A stretch of DNA of 25,659 bases from Prevotella sp. UBA7764 (GTDB taxonomy: Bacteria > Bacteroidota > Bacteroidia > Bacteroidales > Bacteroidaceae), in NCBI GenBank assembly GCA_002481295.1, contig DLDU01000024.1:3089-28747 (forward strand). The letters are read 5' to 3'. Of the stretch, positions 7,715 to 16,183 are shown in pieces. The translations under genes and the position numbers were made by a program. Each line of letters begins with the position of its first letter. Position 1 is the first letter of the stretch. Under the pieces are notes generated by a model that worked only from the letters and a program-made list of their open reading frames with translations, was not told the DNA's origin and ran no database searches.

Positions 7715-8149
7715 CTAGGTATGACCGTCGGACAATGAGATGATGCGGTGGAAACGTACGGACTGCCGGATGGAAGAGGCGATGAGCCGGTTAATATTGA
7801 CATAGGCACAGCGCTCCGTGTCGAAGAGATAGAGACGACGGTCGTAGGTGGTCACCCACACATCGTTGCGGTAGTTGGTATGGAGCGTATAGATACGGTT
7901 GCTCGTCAGCATGTCGCCCAGCCCAGGCATACTGCGGAATGTGGTGAAGCGATAGCCGTCGTAGTAGCACAGTCCACTCCACGTGCCGAGCCACATCAGT
8001 CCGTCGCCGGTCTGTCCGATACCGGAGATGATGTTGGCAGCCAAACCGTCGCGAAGTGAGAACGTGCGCACGTCGCAATAGGGTTGGGCATATATATGAT
8101 AGATGCAGCCAAGCTGCAAGAGCAATAGCAAAAAGTACTTTCTAAACAT
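7715..8149 (-). CDS. N-terminal part of the hybrid two-component regulator, ending at a premature TAG
   Basis: The ATG at 8149 gives a signal peptide (MFRKYFLLLLLQLGCIYHIY, cleavage after AQ) followed by DVRTFSLRDGLAANIISGI, the usual opening of the Reg_prop sensor of these regulators, and by the propeller blade DGLMWLGTWSGLCYYDG. The frame ends at codon 145 with TAG (7717-7715). Reading through it continues VTTEGAPRLTLRIDDDHVES and joins the 4325-7627 frame with no shift. I chose ATG 8149 over the upstream ATG at 8212 because it starts the signal peptide and lies downstream of a good promoter. Alone it would be a secreted fragment of about 120 residues. Confidence 0.85.
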   Translation of the reverse strand: MFRKYFLLLLLQLGCIYHIYAQPYCDVRTFSLRDGLAANIISGIGQTGDGLMWLGTWSGLCYYDGYRFTTFRSMPGLGDMLTSNRIYTLHTNYRNDVWVTTYDRRLYLFDTERCAYVNINRLIASSIRQSVRFHRIISLSDGHT

Positions 8150-8182
8150 GTTATATAGATAAGGATAGCTTTGATGGCTATG

Positions 8183-8215
8183 CAAAGATAATAAATTTCC
8201 ACCTATTGACACAAA
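8183..8215 (-). promoter_or_regulatory. Promoter of the hybrid two-component regulator
   Basis: On the minus strand TTTG (8215-8212) and TATCTTTG (8190-8183) stand 21 bases apart, matching the Bacteroidetes -33/-7 promoter. Transcription would begin near 8176, about 27 bases before the ATG at 8149. Confidence 0.7.
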
Positions 8216-8254
8216 GAATATGACAAAAAGTAGATTTCGAACGATTTTATACCA

Positions 8255-8286
8255 TTCTGAACAAAAATCCCACCCGCTATTCAGAA
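8255..8286. promoter_or_regulatory. Inverted repeat, candidate operator for the galacturonate cluster
   Basis: TTCTGAA (8255-8261) and TTCAGAA (8280-8286) form a perfect 7-bp inverted repeat with an 18-bp gap. It ends nine bases before the uxaC -7 box, a position suited to an activator. Binding by the neighbouring AraC-type regulator is a guess. Confidence 0.35.
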
Positions 8287-8295
8287 ACTATTTAT

Positions 8296-8303
8296 TATCT
8301 TTG
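8296..8303 (+). promoter_or_regulatory. -7 box of the uxaC promoter
   Basis: TATCTTTG is an exact match to TAnnTTTG and lies 30 bases before the uxaC ATG at 8334. No clear -33 TTTG precedes it, which fits a promoter needing an activator. The box lies inside the upward extension of the uxaC frame, supporting ATG 8334 rather than 8220 as the start. Confidence 0.65.
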
Positions 8304-8333
8304 CAGAAACAATCAACCAATCTCAAAAAGCAA

Positions 8334-9749
8334 ATGAAACAATTCATGGATGAGAACTTTCTGTTGCAGACAGAAACTGCACAGAAACTCTATCACGAGC
8401 ATGCTGCCAAGATGCCCATCATCGATTATCACTGTCATCTCGTTCCTCAGCAAGTCGCCGAGAACAAGCGTTTCCGCTCCATCACGGAGGTATGGCTCGG
8501 TGGTGATCACTATAAGTGGCGTGCAATGCGCAGCAATGGCGTACCCGAGAAATACTGCACCGGTAAAGACACCAGCGACTGGGAGAAGTTTGAGAAGTGG
8601 GCAGAGACAGTGCCCTACACGTTCCGCAACCCGCTCTACCACTGGACGCATCTGGAGCTGAAAACGGCTTTCGGCATCAACAAGCGCCTCAACCCGGAGA
8701 CAGCACGCGAGATCTTTGACGAGTGCAACGACAAACTCGCCAACGATCCTTCGCTCACACCGTGGGGACTGCTCAATAAATATAATGTGGAGACGGTGTG
8801 CACCACCGACGATCCTATTGATGACCTCCACTATCACAGCATCGTGGCAAAAAGCGAACTCAAGACACGCATGCTCCCGGCATGGAGACCCGACAAGGCT
8901 ATGGCACCGGAGAACGCACAGAATTTCCGCGAGTATGTCGAGAAGCTCTCCGCTGCTTCGGGCAAGAACATCAGCAACTTCCAGGACTATGTCGACGCAC
9001 TGCAACAGCGCCACGACTTCTTCAACAAGATGGGATGCCGTCTCTCCGACCACGGCATCGAGGAGTTCTATGCTGAAGAATACACAGACAAGGAGATCAA
9101 CGACATCTTTGACAAGGTCTACGCCGGGAAGGAACTCTCACACGAAGAGGTGCTGAAGTTCAAGAGTGCTATGCTCTATGTCTTCGCCGTACAGGACTAC
9201 GAGGCAGGATGGGCTCAGCAATACCACTATGGTGCTATCCGCAACAACAACACGCGCATGTTCCGCCAGCTCGGACCCGACACGGGCTTCGACTCCATCG
9301 GCGAGTTCAACACGGCAAAGAGCTGCTCGGCCTTCCTCAACCGTCTCGACTTAGAGGGACATCTGACCAAGACGATACTCTACAACCTCAACCCCTGTGC
9401 CAACGAGGTGATGGCTACGATGCTCGGAAACTTCCAGGACGGCTCGATGCCCGGCAAGATCCAGTGGGGATCGGGATGGTGGTTCCTCGACCAAAAGGAT
9501 GGCATCACCAAGCAACTCAACGCTCTGTCGTTGCTCGGACTGCTAAGCCGCTTCGTCGGTATGCTCACCGACTCACGCTCATTCCTCTCCTACCCCCGCC
9601 ACGAATATTTCCGCCGAATTCTCTGCAACCTCATCGGCAACGACATCGAGAACGGCGAAATCCCTTACGACGGCTTTGAGGAGAAGCGCGTCAACCAGAT
9701 GGTAGAGGACATCTGCTACAACAACGCAAAGAACTACTTCAAATTCTAA
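8334..9749 (+). CDS. uxaC: Uronate isomerase (glucuronate/galacturonate isomerase)
   Basis: UxaC converts D-galacturonate to D-tagaturonate and D-glucuronate to D-fructuronate in the cytoplasm. The 471-residue protein is full length for the family. It opens MKQFMDENFLLQTETAQKLY and has the amidohydrolase-type metal motif DYHCHL (His 33 and His 35), then ITEVWLGGDHYKWRAMRSNG, VCTTDDPIDD, and near the end GSGWWFLDQKDGI and LTDSRSFLSYPRHEYFRRIL, all characteristic of UxaC. The frame is open back to 8220, but the extra 38 residues are not UxaC-like and overlap the promoter. It is the first gene of the galacturonate cluster, divergent from the regulator, and 83 bp before kdgK. Confidence 0.96.
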   Translation: MKQFMDENFLLQTETAQKLYHEHAAKMPIIDYHCHLVPQQVAENKRFRSITEVWLGGDHYKWRAMRSNGVPEKYCTGKDTSDWEKFEKWAETVPYTFRNPLYHWTHLELKTAFGINKRLNPETAREIFDECNDKLANDPSLTPWGLLNKYNVETVCTTDDPIDDLHYHSIVAKSELKTRMLPAWRPDKAMAPENAQNFREYVEKLSAASGKNISNFQDYVDALQQRHDFFNKMGCRLSDHGIEEFYAEEYTDKEINDIFDKVYAGKELSHEEVLKFKSAMLYVFAVQDYEAGWAQQYHYGAIRNNNTRMFRQLGPDTGFDSIGEFNTAKSCSAFLNRLDLEGHLTKTILYNLNPCANEVMATMLGNFQDGSMPGKIQWGSGWWFLDQKDGITKQLNALSLLGLLSRFVGMLTDSRSFLSYPRHEYFRRILCNLIGNDIENGEIPYDGFEEKRVNQMVEDICYNNAKNYFKF

Positions 9750-9751
9750 GC

Positions 9752-9771
9752 ACAGACACCGCGGTCTCTGT
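9752..9771 (+). terminator. Weak hairpin between uxaC and kdgK
   Basis: ACAGACACCG and CGGTCTCTGT pair with one mismatch two bases after the uxaC stop. It could protect the upstream message or end transcription partially. There is only a short T-run (TTT), so confidence is low. Confidence 0.3.
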
Positions 9772-9832
9772 TTGCGTAATCACTTCTTTGTGTTCGTAAT
9801 ATTATAAGCAATTATTAAACTTAAATGAGAAT

Positions 9833-10855
9833 ATGGCAAAAATAGTAACTTTGGGCGAGCTCATGCTGCGCCTGTCTCCAGAGGGCAACGACCGATTCAT
9901 ACAGAGTGATCACTTCCGCGTGATTCCCGGCGGCGGTGAGGCCAACGTGGCCATCAGCCTCGCCAACTACGGTCACGATGCCGACTTCGTCACCAAACTC
10001 CCCAAACACGAAATCGGACAGCTGGCCCTCAACGCCATGCGCCGCTATGGTGTCGGCACAAGTCACATCGTACGTGGCGGCGAGCGCGTGGGTATCTACT
10101 ACGCCGAGACGGGAGCCTCCATGCGACCCAGCAAGGTCATCTACGACCGCGCACACTCTGCCATCGCCGAGGCTCGCCCTGAGGAGTTTGACTTCGACGA
10201 GATCTTCGAGGGGGCTCAGTGGTTCCACTGGTCAGGCATCACGCCGGCTATCAGCGACAACGCCGCCGATATCGTAAAAGCTGCCTGCGAAGCTGCCAAG
10301 CGCCACGGCGTGACAGTGTCGGTAGACCTCAACTTCCGCAAGAAGCTGTGGACATCGGAAAAGGCTATCTCCATCATGCGCCCGCTCATGCAATATGTCG
10401 ACGTGTGCATCGGCAATGAGGAGGATGCGATGCTCTGTCTGGGATTCAAACCCGACGCTGACATTGAAGGTGGCAAGACCGACGCTGCCGGATACCATAA
10501 GATCTTTGAACAAATGGCAAAGACCTTCGGATTTAAATATGTCGTCTCCACACTGCGTGAGTCTTACTCCGCTACGCACAACGGTTGGAAAGCACTCATC
10601 TATAATGGTGAGGAATTCTACGAGAGCCGTCACTACGACATTGAGCCGATTATCGACCGCGTAGGCGGTGGTGACTCCTTCGCTGGCGGACTCATCCACG
10701 GACTGCTCACCAAGCCAACTCAGGGCGAGGCCCTGGAGTTTGCTGTCGCAGCCTCTGCACTGAAGCATACCATCAACGGTGACTTCAACCTCGTATCGAA
10801 AGAAGAGGTGGAGAGCCTCGCCGCAGGTAACGCCAATGGCAGAGTCCAGCGATAG
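9833..10855 (+). CDS. kdgK: 2-keto-3-deoxygluconate kinase (PfkB family)
   Basis: KdgK phosphorylates 2-keto-3-deoxygluconate, the product of altronate dehydratase, to KDPG using ATP. The 340-residue protein has the PfkB N-terminal signature PGGGEANVAISLANYG (residues 32-47) and the C-terminal DRVGGGDSFAGG (275-286), whose Asp 281 is the expected catalytic base. The KDG kinase subfamily, rather than fructokinase or ribokinase, is inferred from the position between uxaC and eda and from its N-terminus (VTLGELMLRLSPEG). The ATG at 9833 begins MAKIVTLGE at the first beta-strand. Confidence 0.93.
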   Translation: MAKIVTLGELMLRLSPEGNDRFIQSDHFRVIPGGGEANVAISLANYGHDADFVTKLPKHEIGQLALNAMRRYGVGTSHIVRGGERVGIYYAETGASMRPSKVIYDRAHSAIAEARPEEFDFDEIFEGAQWFHWSGITPAISDNAADIVKAACEAAKRHGVTVSVDLNFRKKLWTSEKAISIMRPLMQYVDVCIGNEEDAMLCLGFKPDADIEGGKTDAAGYHKIFEQMAKTFGFKYVVSTLRESYSATHNGWKALIYNGEEFYESRHYDIEPIIDRVGGGDSFAGGLIHGLLTKPTQGEALEFAVAASALKHTINGDFNLVSKEEVESLAAGNANGRVQR

Positions 10856-10870
10856 ACAATAAAACATAAG

Positions 10871-10908
10871 CCATCGGACGGACAGAACACTGTTTGACCG
10901 CCCGATGG
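10871..10908 (+). terminator. Hairpin between kdgK and eda
   Basis: CCATCGGACGG (10871-10881) pairs with CCGCCCGATGG (10898-10908), 11 bp with one mismatch, 15 bases after the kdgK stop, followed by TTTCCT. It may be a partial terminator or an RNA processing barrier inside the operon. Confidence 0.5.
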
Positions 10909-10948
10909 TTTCCTATCATTTCCATCAACCAATAACATTACTACAATC

Positions 10949-11626
10949 ATGGCTAAATTTGACAAAATACAAGTTCTTCAGAAAATCGGAGCCACCGGCA
11001 TGGTGCCCGTATACTATAATGCTGACGCCGAAGTCGCTAAGAAGGTAATCAAAGCTTGCTACGAAGGTGGCGTGCACGCCTTTGAGTTCACCAACCGTGG
11101 CGACTTTGCACACGAAGTATTCGGCGAACTGGTGAAATGGGCCGACAAGGAATGCCCTGAGCTGGCCTTGGGTGCCGGCACTGTCGTCGACGCTCCTACC
11201 GCTGCACTGTACATTCAGCTCGGTGCGAACTTCATTGTAGGTCCGCTCTTCAACCCCGACGTGGCTCCGGTATGCAACCGTCGTCTCGTCCCCTATTGCC
11301 CGGGTTGTGCTACTGTCAGCGAGATCGGCAAGGCTCAGGAACTGGGTGCCGACCTGACCAAGGTGTTCCCCGGCGATGTCTATGGCCCACGCTTCATCAA
11401 GGATCTCATGGCTCCCTGCCCCTGGTCGAAGATCATGGTCACTGGCGGCGTGGCTCCTACACAGGAGAACCTCGAAGGATGGATCAAGGCCGGTGCCTAC
11501 TGTGTGGGCATGGGGTCGAAACTCTTCCCAAAAGAGGTAGTTGCAAAGGGCGACTGGAACGCTATCACCGAGCTCTGCAAGCAGTGCATCGACATCATTC
11601 AGAATGCTAAGAAGCAACGCGCATGA
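10949..11626 (+). CDS. eda: 2-keto-3-deoxy-6-phosphogluconate (KDPG) aldolase
   Basis: Eda splits KDPG into pyruvate and glyceraldehyde-3-phosphate, the last step of the pathway. The 225-residue protein has the class I aldolase pattern: FEFTNRG with Glu 46 and Arg 50, GAGTV (75-79), [14 protein letters not shown] (92-105) and DLTKVFPG with the Schiff-base Lys 138, then a phosphate-binding MVTGGV loop. Length is typical. The last bases, ATGA, overlap the exuT start by four bases, implying translational coupling of aldolase and transporter. Confidence 0.95.
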   Translation: MAKFDKIQVLQKIGATGMVPVYYNADAEVAKKVIKACYEGGVHAFEFTNRGDFAHEVFGELVKWADKECPELALGAGTVVDAPTAALYIQLGANFIVGPLFNPDVAPVCNRRLVPYCPGCATVSEIGKAQELGADLTKVFPGDVYGPRFIKDLMAPCPWSKIMVTGGVAPTQENLEGWIKAGAYCVGMGSKLFPKEVVAKGDWNAITELCKQCIDIIQNAKKQRA

Positions 11627-13080
11627 ACGGAGGTACTATCAAAAACGATGTAAAGACGAACTGGAGATGGTATCTCTGTGTACTCCTCTTCGTCGCCACC
11701 ACGGTCAACTATCTCGACCGTCAGGTGCTCTCGCTGACATGGAAGGACTTCATCGCCCCGGAATTTCACTGGACTGATAGCGACTATGGTATGATCACGG
11801 GATGGTTCTCGCTGTTCTATGCTGCAGTGAGCCTCTTCGCAGGTACTGCCATTGACCGCTTGGGAACAAAGAAAGGCTATTTGCTCGCCATCATCATCTG
11901 GTCTGCAGGTGCCTGCCTTCATGCAGGATGCGGATGGCTGACGAGGGAGATCGAGGGACTGGACAGTGTGGAGGCACTCCACGCCGTGAAGCAAGGATCT
12001 GCGCTTGCGCTCTCTATCTCTACCATCTCTGTATATCTCTTCTTGGGCTGCCGCATGATCCTGGCCATTGGTGAGTCGGGCAACTTCCCCTCTGCCATCA
12101 AGGTGACGGCAGAATATTTCCCGAAAAAGGACCGCGCCCTCTCCACTGCCATCTTCAACAGTGGTGCTTCGGTAGGCGCACTGGCTGCTCCGGCTACCAT
12201 CCCGTTCATCGCCAAGGCATGGGGATGGGAGAGTGCATTCATCATCATCGGTGCGCTCGGCTTCATCTGGGTGTTTTTCTGGTTGGAATGGTACGAGAAA
12301 CCCGAAAAGTCGAAACATGTCAATGGCGCTGAACTTGCCTATATCCATCAGGACGACGAGAAGGAGGCTGACAAAGCAAAGGCTGACGAGAAAGCAGAAA
12401 AGACGATACCTCTGCTCAAGTGTCTCACCTATCGGCAGACATGGGAGTTTATCACCGGAAAGTTCTTCACCGACGGTGTGTGGTGGTTCTACCTGTTCTG
12501 GGCTCCTGCATACTTTAGCGATGTCTACCACTATCCTTCGGCCTCAAAAGAGGGCGCCACGCTCATCTTCATCCTGTATTTCATCGTCACGGTGGTCTCT
12601 ATCTTCGGCGGCTATCTGCCTAAGCTGTTTGTGGAGAAGCGTGGCATGGATCCTTACGGTGGACGTATGCTGGCCATGCTCATCTTCGCCTTCATGCCTC
12701 TGACGGCTCTGCTGGCTCAGCCTCTCGGACAGTATGGTGCTATCTTCCCCGCTGTCATCATCGGCATCGCCGGTGCCGGACATCAGGCATGGTCGGCCAA
12801 CCTCTACTCTACTATCGGCGACATGTTCCCCAAGTCAACAGTTGCTACCATCACGGGCGTGGGTACCATGGCCGGTGGCATCGGCTCCTATATGATCAAC
12901 CAGGGCTCCGGTATTCTCTTCGACTATGCCGAGAAAGCTGGCAGCTCGTTCTCCTTCCTGGGCTTCGAAGGCAAGCCCGCCGGATACATGATCGTGTTCT
13001 GTATATGCGCGGTGGCCTATCTCATCGCCTGGTCGATCATGAAGACTCTTGTTCCGAAATATAAGAAGATCGTACCATAA
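11623..13080 (+). CDS. exuT: Hexuronate (galacturonate/glucuronate) MFS transporter
   Basis: This is a proton symporter of the anion:cation symporter branch of the major facilitator superfamily. The 485-residue protein shows about 12 hydrophobic segments. After a short N-tail come [16 protein letters not shown] and a typical MFS loop ([13 protein letters not shown]), then [20 protein letters not shown] and [20 protein letters not shown], the most telling ExuT-family stretch. A charged cytoplasmic loop rich in Glu and Lys lies mid-protein (about 245-270). Its place inside the uxa cluster supports uronate as substrate. The start at 11623 is set by the ATGA overlap with eda. Confidence 0.93.
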   Translation: MNGGTIKNDVKTNWRWYLCVLLFVATTVNYLDRQVLSLTWKDFIAPEFHWTDSDYGMITGWFSLFYAAVSLFAGTAIDRLGTKKGYLLAIIIWSAGACLHAGCGWLTREIEGLDSVEALHAVKQGSALALSISTISVYLFLGCRMILAIGESGNFPSAIKVTAEYFPKKDRALSTAIFNSGASVGALAAPATIPFIAKAWGWESAFIIIGALGFIWVFFWLEWYEKPEKSKHVNGAELAYIHQDDEKEADKAKADEKAEKTIPLLKCLTYRQTWEFITGKFFTDGVWWFYLFWAPAYFSDVYHYPSASKEGATLIFILYFIVTVVSIFGGYLPKLFVEKRGMDPYGGRMLAMLIFAFMPLTALLAQPLGQYGAIFPAVIIGIAGAGHQAWSANLYSTIGDMFPKSTVATITGVGTMAGGIGSYMINQGSGILFDYAEKAGSSFSFLGFEGKPAGYMIVFCICAVAYLIAWSIMKTLVPKYKKIVP

Positions 13081-13108
13081 CGACTCCTTATTATATATAG
13101 TACACATA

Positions 13109-13135
13109 GGACCACCTTATATATAAAGGTGGTCC
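13109..13135 (+). terminator. Hairpin between exuT and uxaB
   Basis: GGACCACCTT (13109-13118) pairs perfectly with AAGGTGGTCC (13126-13135) around a 7-base AT loop, followed shortly by AATTTT. It begins 29 bases after the exuT stop. It would act as a complete or partial terminator, leaving uxaB-uxaA-DUF4861 as a second unit unless read through. Confidence 0.6.
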
Positions 13136-13140
13136 CAATT

Positions 13141-13166
13141 TTACTACACCTTATTACTACACCTTA
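13141..13166 (+). repeat. Two tandem 13-bp repeats upstream of uxaB
   Basis: TTACTACACCTTA occurs twice head to tail (13141-13153 and 13154-13166), 18 bp before the uxaB ATG. It may be a local duplication or a regulatory direct repeat. Confidence 0.7.
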
Positions 13167-13183
13167 TTATATATACTGAATCT

Positions 13184-14671
13184 ATGACTAACAATATTCT
13201 CAACAGACACACGGCTCCGAAAGCAGAAGCACCGGAGCGTGTGATACAGTTTGGTGAGGGTAACTTCCTCAGAGCGTTTGTGGACTGGATGATCCAGGAA
13301 ATGAACGACAAGACGGCATTCAACGGTTCTGTCGTCATCGTGCAACCACGCGAGCGTAACCATATCGAGACATTACGTGCACAGGACTGCCTCTACCATG
13401 TCAACCTGCTCGGACTGAAAGGCAACGAGCAAGTAAACACCTGCCAACGAATCAGCAGCGTCAGCCGCGCACTGAATCCCTATACACAATACGACGCGTT
13501 CATGGCACTGGCCGAGCAACCCGAGATGCGCTTTGTCATCTCCAATACCACCGAGGCCGGTATCGCTTTCGACAACACGTGCAAGCTGAGCGACACACCG
13601 CCCGCCTCCTACCCTGCCAAACTCACGCAGCTGCTCTATCGCCGCTATTCTTGTTTCAACGGCGACACTAAGAAGGGACTCATCATCCTGCCTTGTGAGC
13701 TGATCTTCGGCAACGGACATCACCTCAAAGATTGCATCAACCAATACATCGACTTGTGGCACGATGACCTCGACAACGCTGAGGGATTCCGCAAATGGAT
13801 TGCATGCTGCTGCCCAATCTGCACCACGCTTGTCGACCGCATCGTCAACGGTTATCCCCACAACGACGAGCAACAACTGTGGCAACGTATCGGCTACAAG
13901 GACGCTGCTATGGTGCAAGGCGAGATCTTCCACCTTTGGGTCATCGAACACGATAAGAACATCTCCATCGAACAGCTCGACAAGGAGTGGCCGGCCCGAA
14001 AAGCCGGGCTCAACGTGGTGCTCACCGACAACGAGACACCCTACCATCTGCGCAAGACGACACTGCTCAACGGTCCGCATACCGTCCTCTCGCCGGTAGC
14101 ATTCCTCTCCGGTATCAACATCGTCAGAGATGCCTGCAACGATGAACTCGTCGGGAAATACATCCATCAGGTCATGTTCAACGAACTGCTGCCGACACTC
14201 GAACTGTCGAAAGACGAGCTCACCCGCTTTGCCGAAGACGTACTGCAGCGATTCAAGAATCCTTATATCGACCACCAGGTGACCAGTATCATGCTCAACA
14301 GCTTCCCGAAGTTCAAGACGCGTGACCTGCCTGCCCTGAAGCAATACACCGAGTTGAAAGGTGAACTGCCCAAAGCCATCGTGCTCGGACTCGCTGCTAT
14401 CACCACTTATTATAAAGGTGGCACAAGAGAGGACGGCACGGCAATCGCACCCAACGACGATCCGGCAATCCTTGAACGTCTCCAGCATCTATGGGCTTCT
14501 GCCGATTGCCATACCATCGCTGAAGGTGTGCTCGGCGCGCAAGACTTGATTTGGAAAGAGCAAGGTAACCTCAATGACATCCCCGGACTGACTGACTTGC
14601 TGGCTTCCTATCTACAGCAGATACAAGAGTCGGGCATGAGAAAGACCATTGAGACGGTTCTCAACAAGTGA
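13184..14671 (+). CDS. uxaB: Tagaturonate reductase (altronate oxidoreductase)
   Basis: UxaB reduces D-tagaturonate to D-altronate with NADH. The 495-residue protein belongs to the mannitol dehydrogenase family: the nucleotide-binding opening is RVIQFGEGNFLRAFVDWM (about 19-36), then FVISNTTEAGIAF, LPCELIFGNGHHLKDCINQY, and the C-terminal domain with LLNGPHTVLSPVAFLSG, where the Lys before TTLLNG belongs to the family's catalytic region. UxaB rather than fructuronate reductase UxuB is chosen for the FGEGNFLRAF form and the uxaA gene four bases downstream. The ATG at 13184 lies just before the conserved domain. Confidence 0.94.
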   Translation: MTNNILNRHTAPKAEAPERVIQFGEGNFLRAFVDWMIQEMNDKTAFNGSVVIVQPRERNHIETLRAQDCLYHVNLLGLKGNEQVNTCQRISSVSRALNPYTQYDAFMALAEQPEMRFVISNTTEAGIAFDNTCKLSDTPPASYPAKLTQLLYRRYSCFNGDTKKGLIILPCELIFGNGHHLKDCINQYIDLWHDDLDNAEGFRKWIACCCPICTTLVDRIVNGYPHNDEQQLWQRIGYKDAAMVQGEIFHLWVIEHDKNISIEQLDKEWPARKAGLNVVLTDNETPYHLRKTTLLNGPHTVLSPVAFLSGINIVRDACNDELVGKYIHQVMFNELLPTLELSKDELTRFAEDVLQRFKNPYIDHQVTSIMLNSFPKFKTRDLPALKQYTELKGELPKAIVLGLAAITTYYKGGTREDGTAIAPNDDPAILERLQHLWASADCHTIAEGVLGAQDLIWKEQGNLNDIPGLTDLLASYLQQIQESGMRKTIETVLNK

Positions 14672-14675
14672 TAAA

Positions 14676-16175
14676 ATGAAACAAGCAATTAAAATCAACC
14701 CTACAGACAATGTCGCCGTAGCCATCAAAGCACTGAAGGCCGGCGACATCGTTGACATCGACGGCTCTACACTCAAACTGGTTACTGACGTGGTGCCCGG
14801 ACACAAGATAGCTCTCCATGACATCAAGACGGGAGAGATGATCGTAAAATACGGCTTTCCTATCGGACACGCTATCCACGACATAGCAAAAGGTGCTCTG
14901 CTCGATGACCACGACATCAAGACCAATTTGAGTGGAGAGTTGAACTACGACAACATCCACATTCAGCCACAGAAAAAAACAACACCGCATCCCGATGCTT
15001 CCTTCCAAGGTTATCGCCGCTCCAACGGACTCGTCGGTGTGAGGAACGAACTGTGGGTGATCCCTACGGTGGGCTGTGTCAATGGCATCGCTCAGAATAT
15101 CGTAGAGGAGGTAAAAACACAGACAAATAATGGTGAAGGCGTAGATACCATCGTGGCTTTCCCGCATAACTACGGTTGTTCACAACTCGGTGAAGATAAC
15201 GAAAACACACGCCATATCCTTCGCGATCTGGTGCTTCACCCAAATGCTGGTGGCGTGCTCATCGTAGGACTGGGATGTGAGAATAACCAACCGCACGAGT
15301 TCGTAAAGTTGCTCGGTGACTACGACCACGACCGCATCAAACTGCTCGTCTGCCAAGAAGTGGAAGGCAACGAAGTGGAGACGGGCACAGAGATGCTGAT
15401 GGAGCTCTATGACAAAGCACGCAACGATCAGCGAACTGCTATTCCGGCTTCTGAACTGCGCATCGGACTGAAGTGCGGCGGCAGCGACGGCTTCTCAGGT
15501 ATTACTGCCAACCCTCTCGTTGGTGCTTTCAGCGACTGGCTCTGCAATGAGCAAGGGGGTACCACGGTGCTCACTGAGGTTCCTGAGATGTTCGGCGCTG
15601 AGACTCTGCTCATGCAGCGTTGCGTCAACGAACAGGTGCTTGAGGATACCAAGCATCTCATCAACAACTTCAAGCATTACTTCCTCAGCCACGGCCAGCC
15701 CGTGGGCGAGAATCCCTCACCTGGAAACAAAGCCGGTGGCATCTCTACCTTGGAAGACAAAGCATTGGGGTGCACGCAGAAGTCGGGATCATCTCCCGTT
15801 TATGGTGTCCTCGGCTATGGTGAACGACTGCAAGGCCACGGCCTTCATCTGCTCTCTGCTCCGGGCAACGACCTCGTCGCCGCAACAGCTTTGGCTGCAG
15901 CCGGATGCCACATCGTACTGTTCACAACAGGGCGTGGTACACCATTCGCTACCGCTGTGCCGACATTGAAAATCTCTACCAACACTTCTCTCTACAAGCG
16001 CAAAGGCAACTGGATTGACTTCAACGCTGGCAGCATCGTGGAAGACAAGAGTATCACAGACCTTTTGCCCGACTTCATCCACACCGTCCTCGACGTGGCC
16101 AGCGGCAAAAAGGTAAAAGCAGAGCGAAACGGCATTCATGGCTTTGCCATCTTCAAGAATGGTGTAACGCTGTAA
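14676..16175 (+). CDS. uxaA: Altronate dehydratase
   Basis: UxaA is an iron-dependent dehydratase that converts D-altronate to 2-keto-3-deoxygluconate. The 499-residue protein is full length, with an N-terminal SAF domain (about 1-95, INPTDNVAVAIKALKAGD) and the large UxaA domain beginning FQGYRRSNGLVGVRNELWVI. Conserved metal and substrate stretches include HNYGCSQLGEDNENT, IVGLGCENNQ, LKCGGSDGFSGITANP and TTGRGTPF. The frame is open from 14649, but ATG 14676 starts at the SAF domain and follows the uxaB stop by four bases, indicating a shared transcript. Confidence 0.95.
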   Translation: MKQAIKINPTDNVAVAIKALKAGDIVDIDGSTLKLVTDVVPGHKIALHDIKTGEMIVKYGFPIGHAIHDIAKGALLDDHDIKTNLSGELNYDNIHIQPQKKTTPHPDASFQGYRRSNGLVGVRNELWVIPTVGCVNGIAQNIVEEVKTQTNNGEGVDTIVAFPHNYGCSQLGEDNENTRHILRDLVLHPNAGGVLIVGLGCENNQPHEFVKLLGDYDHDRIKLLVCQEVEGNEVETGTEMLMELYDKARNDQRTAIPASELRIGLKCGGSDGFSGITANPLVGAFSDWLCNEQGGTTVLTEVPEMFGAETLLMQRCVNEQVLEDTKHLINNFKHYFLSHGQPVGENPSPGNKAGGISTLEDKALGCTQKSGSSPVYGVLGYGERLQGHGLHLLSAPGNDLVAATALAAAGCHIVLFTTGRGTPFATAVPTLKISTNTSLYKRKGNWIDFNAGSIVEDKSITDLLPDFIHTVLDVASGKKVKAERNGIHGFAIFKNGVTL

Positions 16176-16183
16176 ATATAAAA

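Noticed and set aside
8220..8333. N-terminal extension of uxaC from the ATG at 8220
   Set aside because: The extra 38 residues are unlike UxaC and overlap a strong -7 box; the ATG at 8334 matches the family start.
13373..14488. Minus-strand open frame of 371 codons inside uxaB
   Set aside because: It is a shadow of a full-length UxaB, with composition typical of antisense frames and no recognisable domain.
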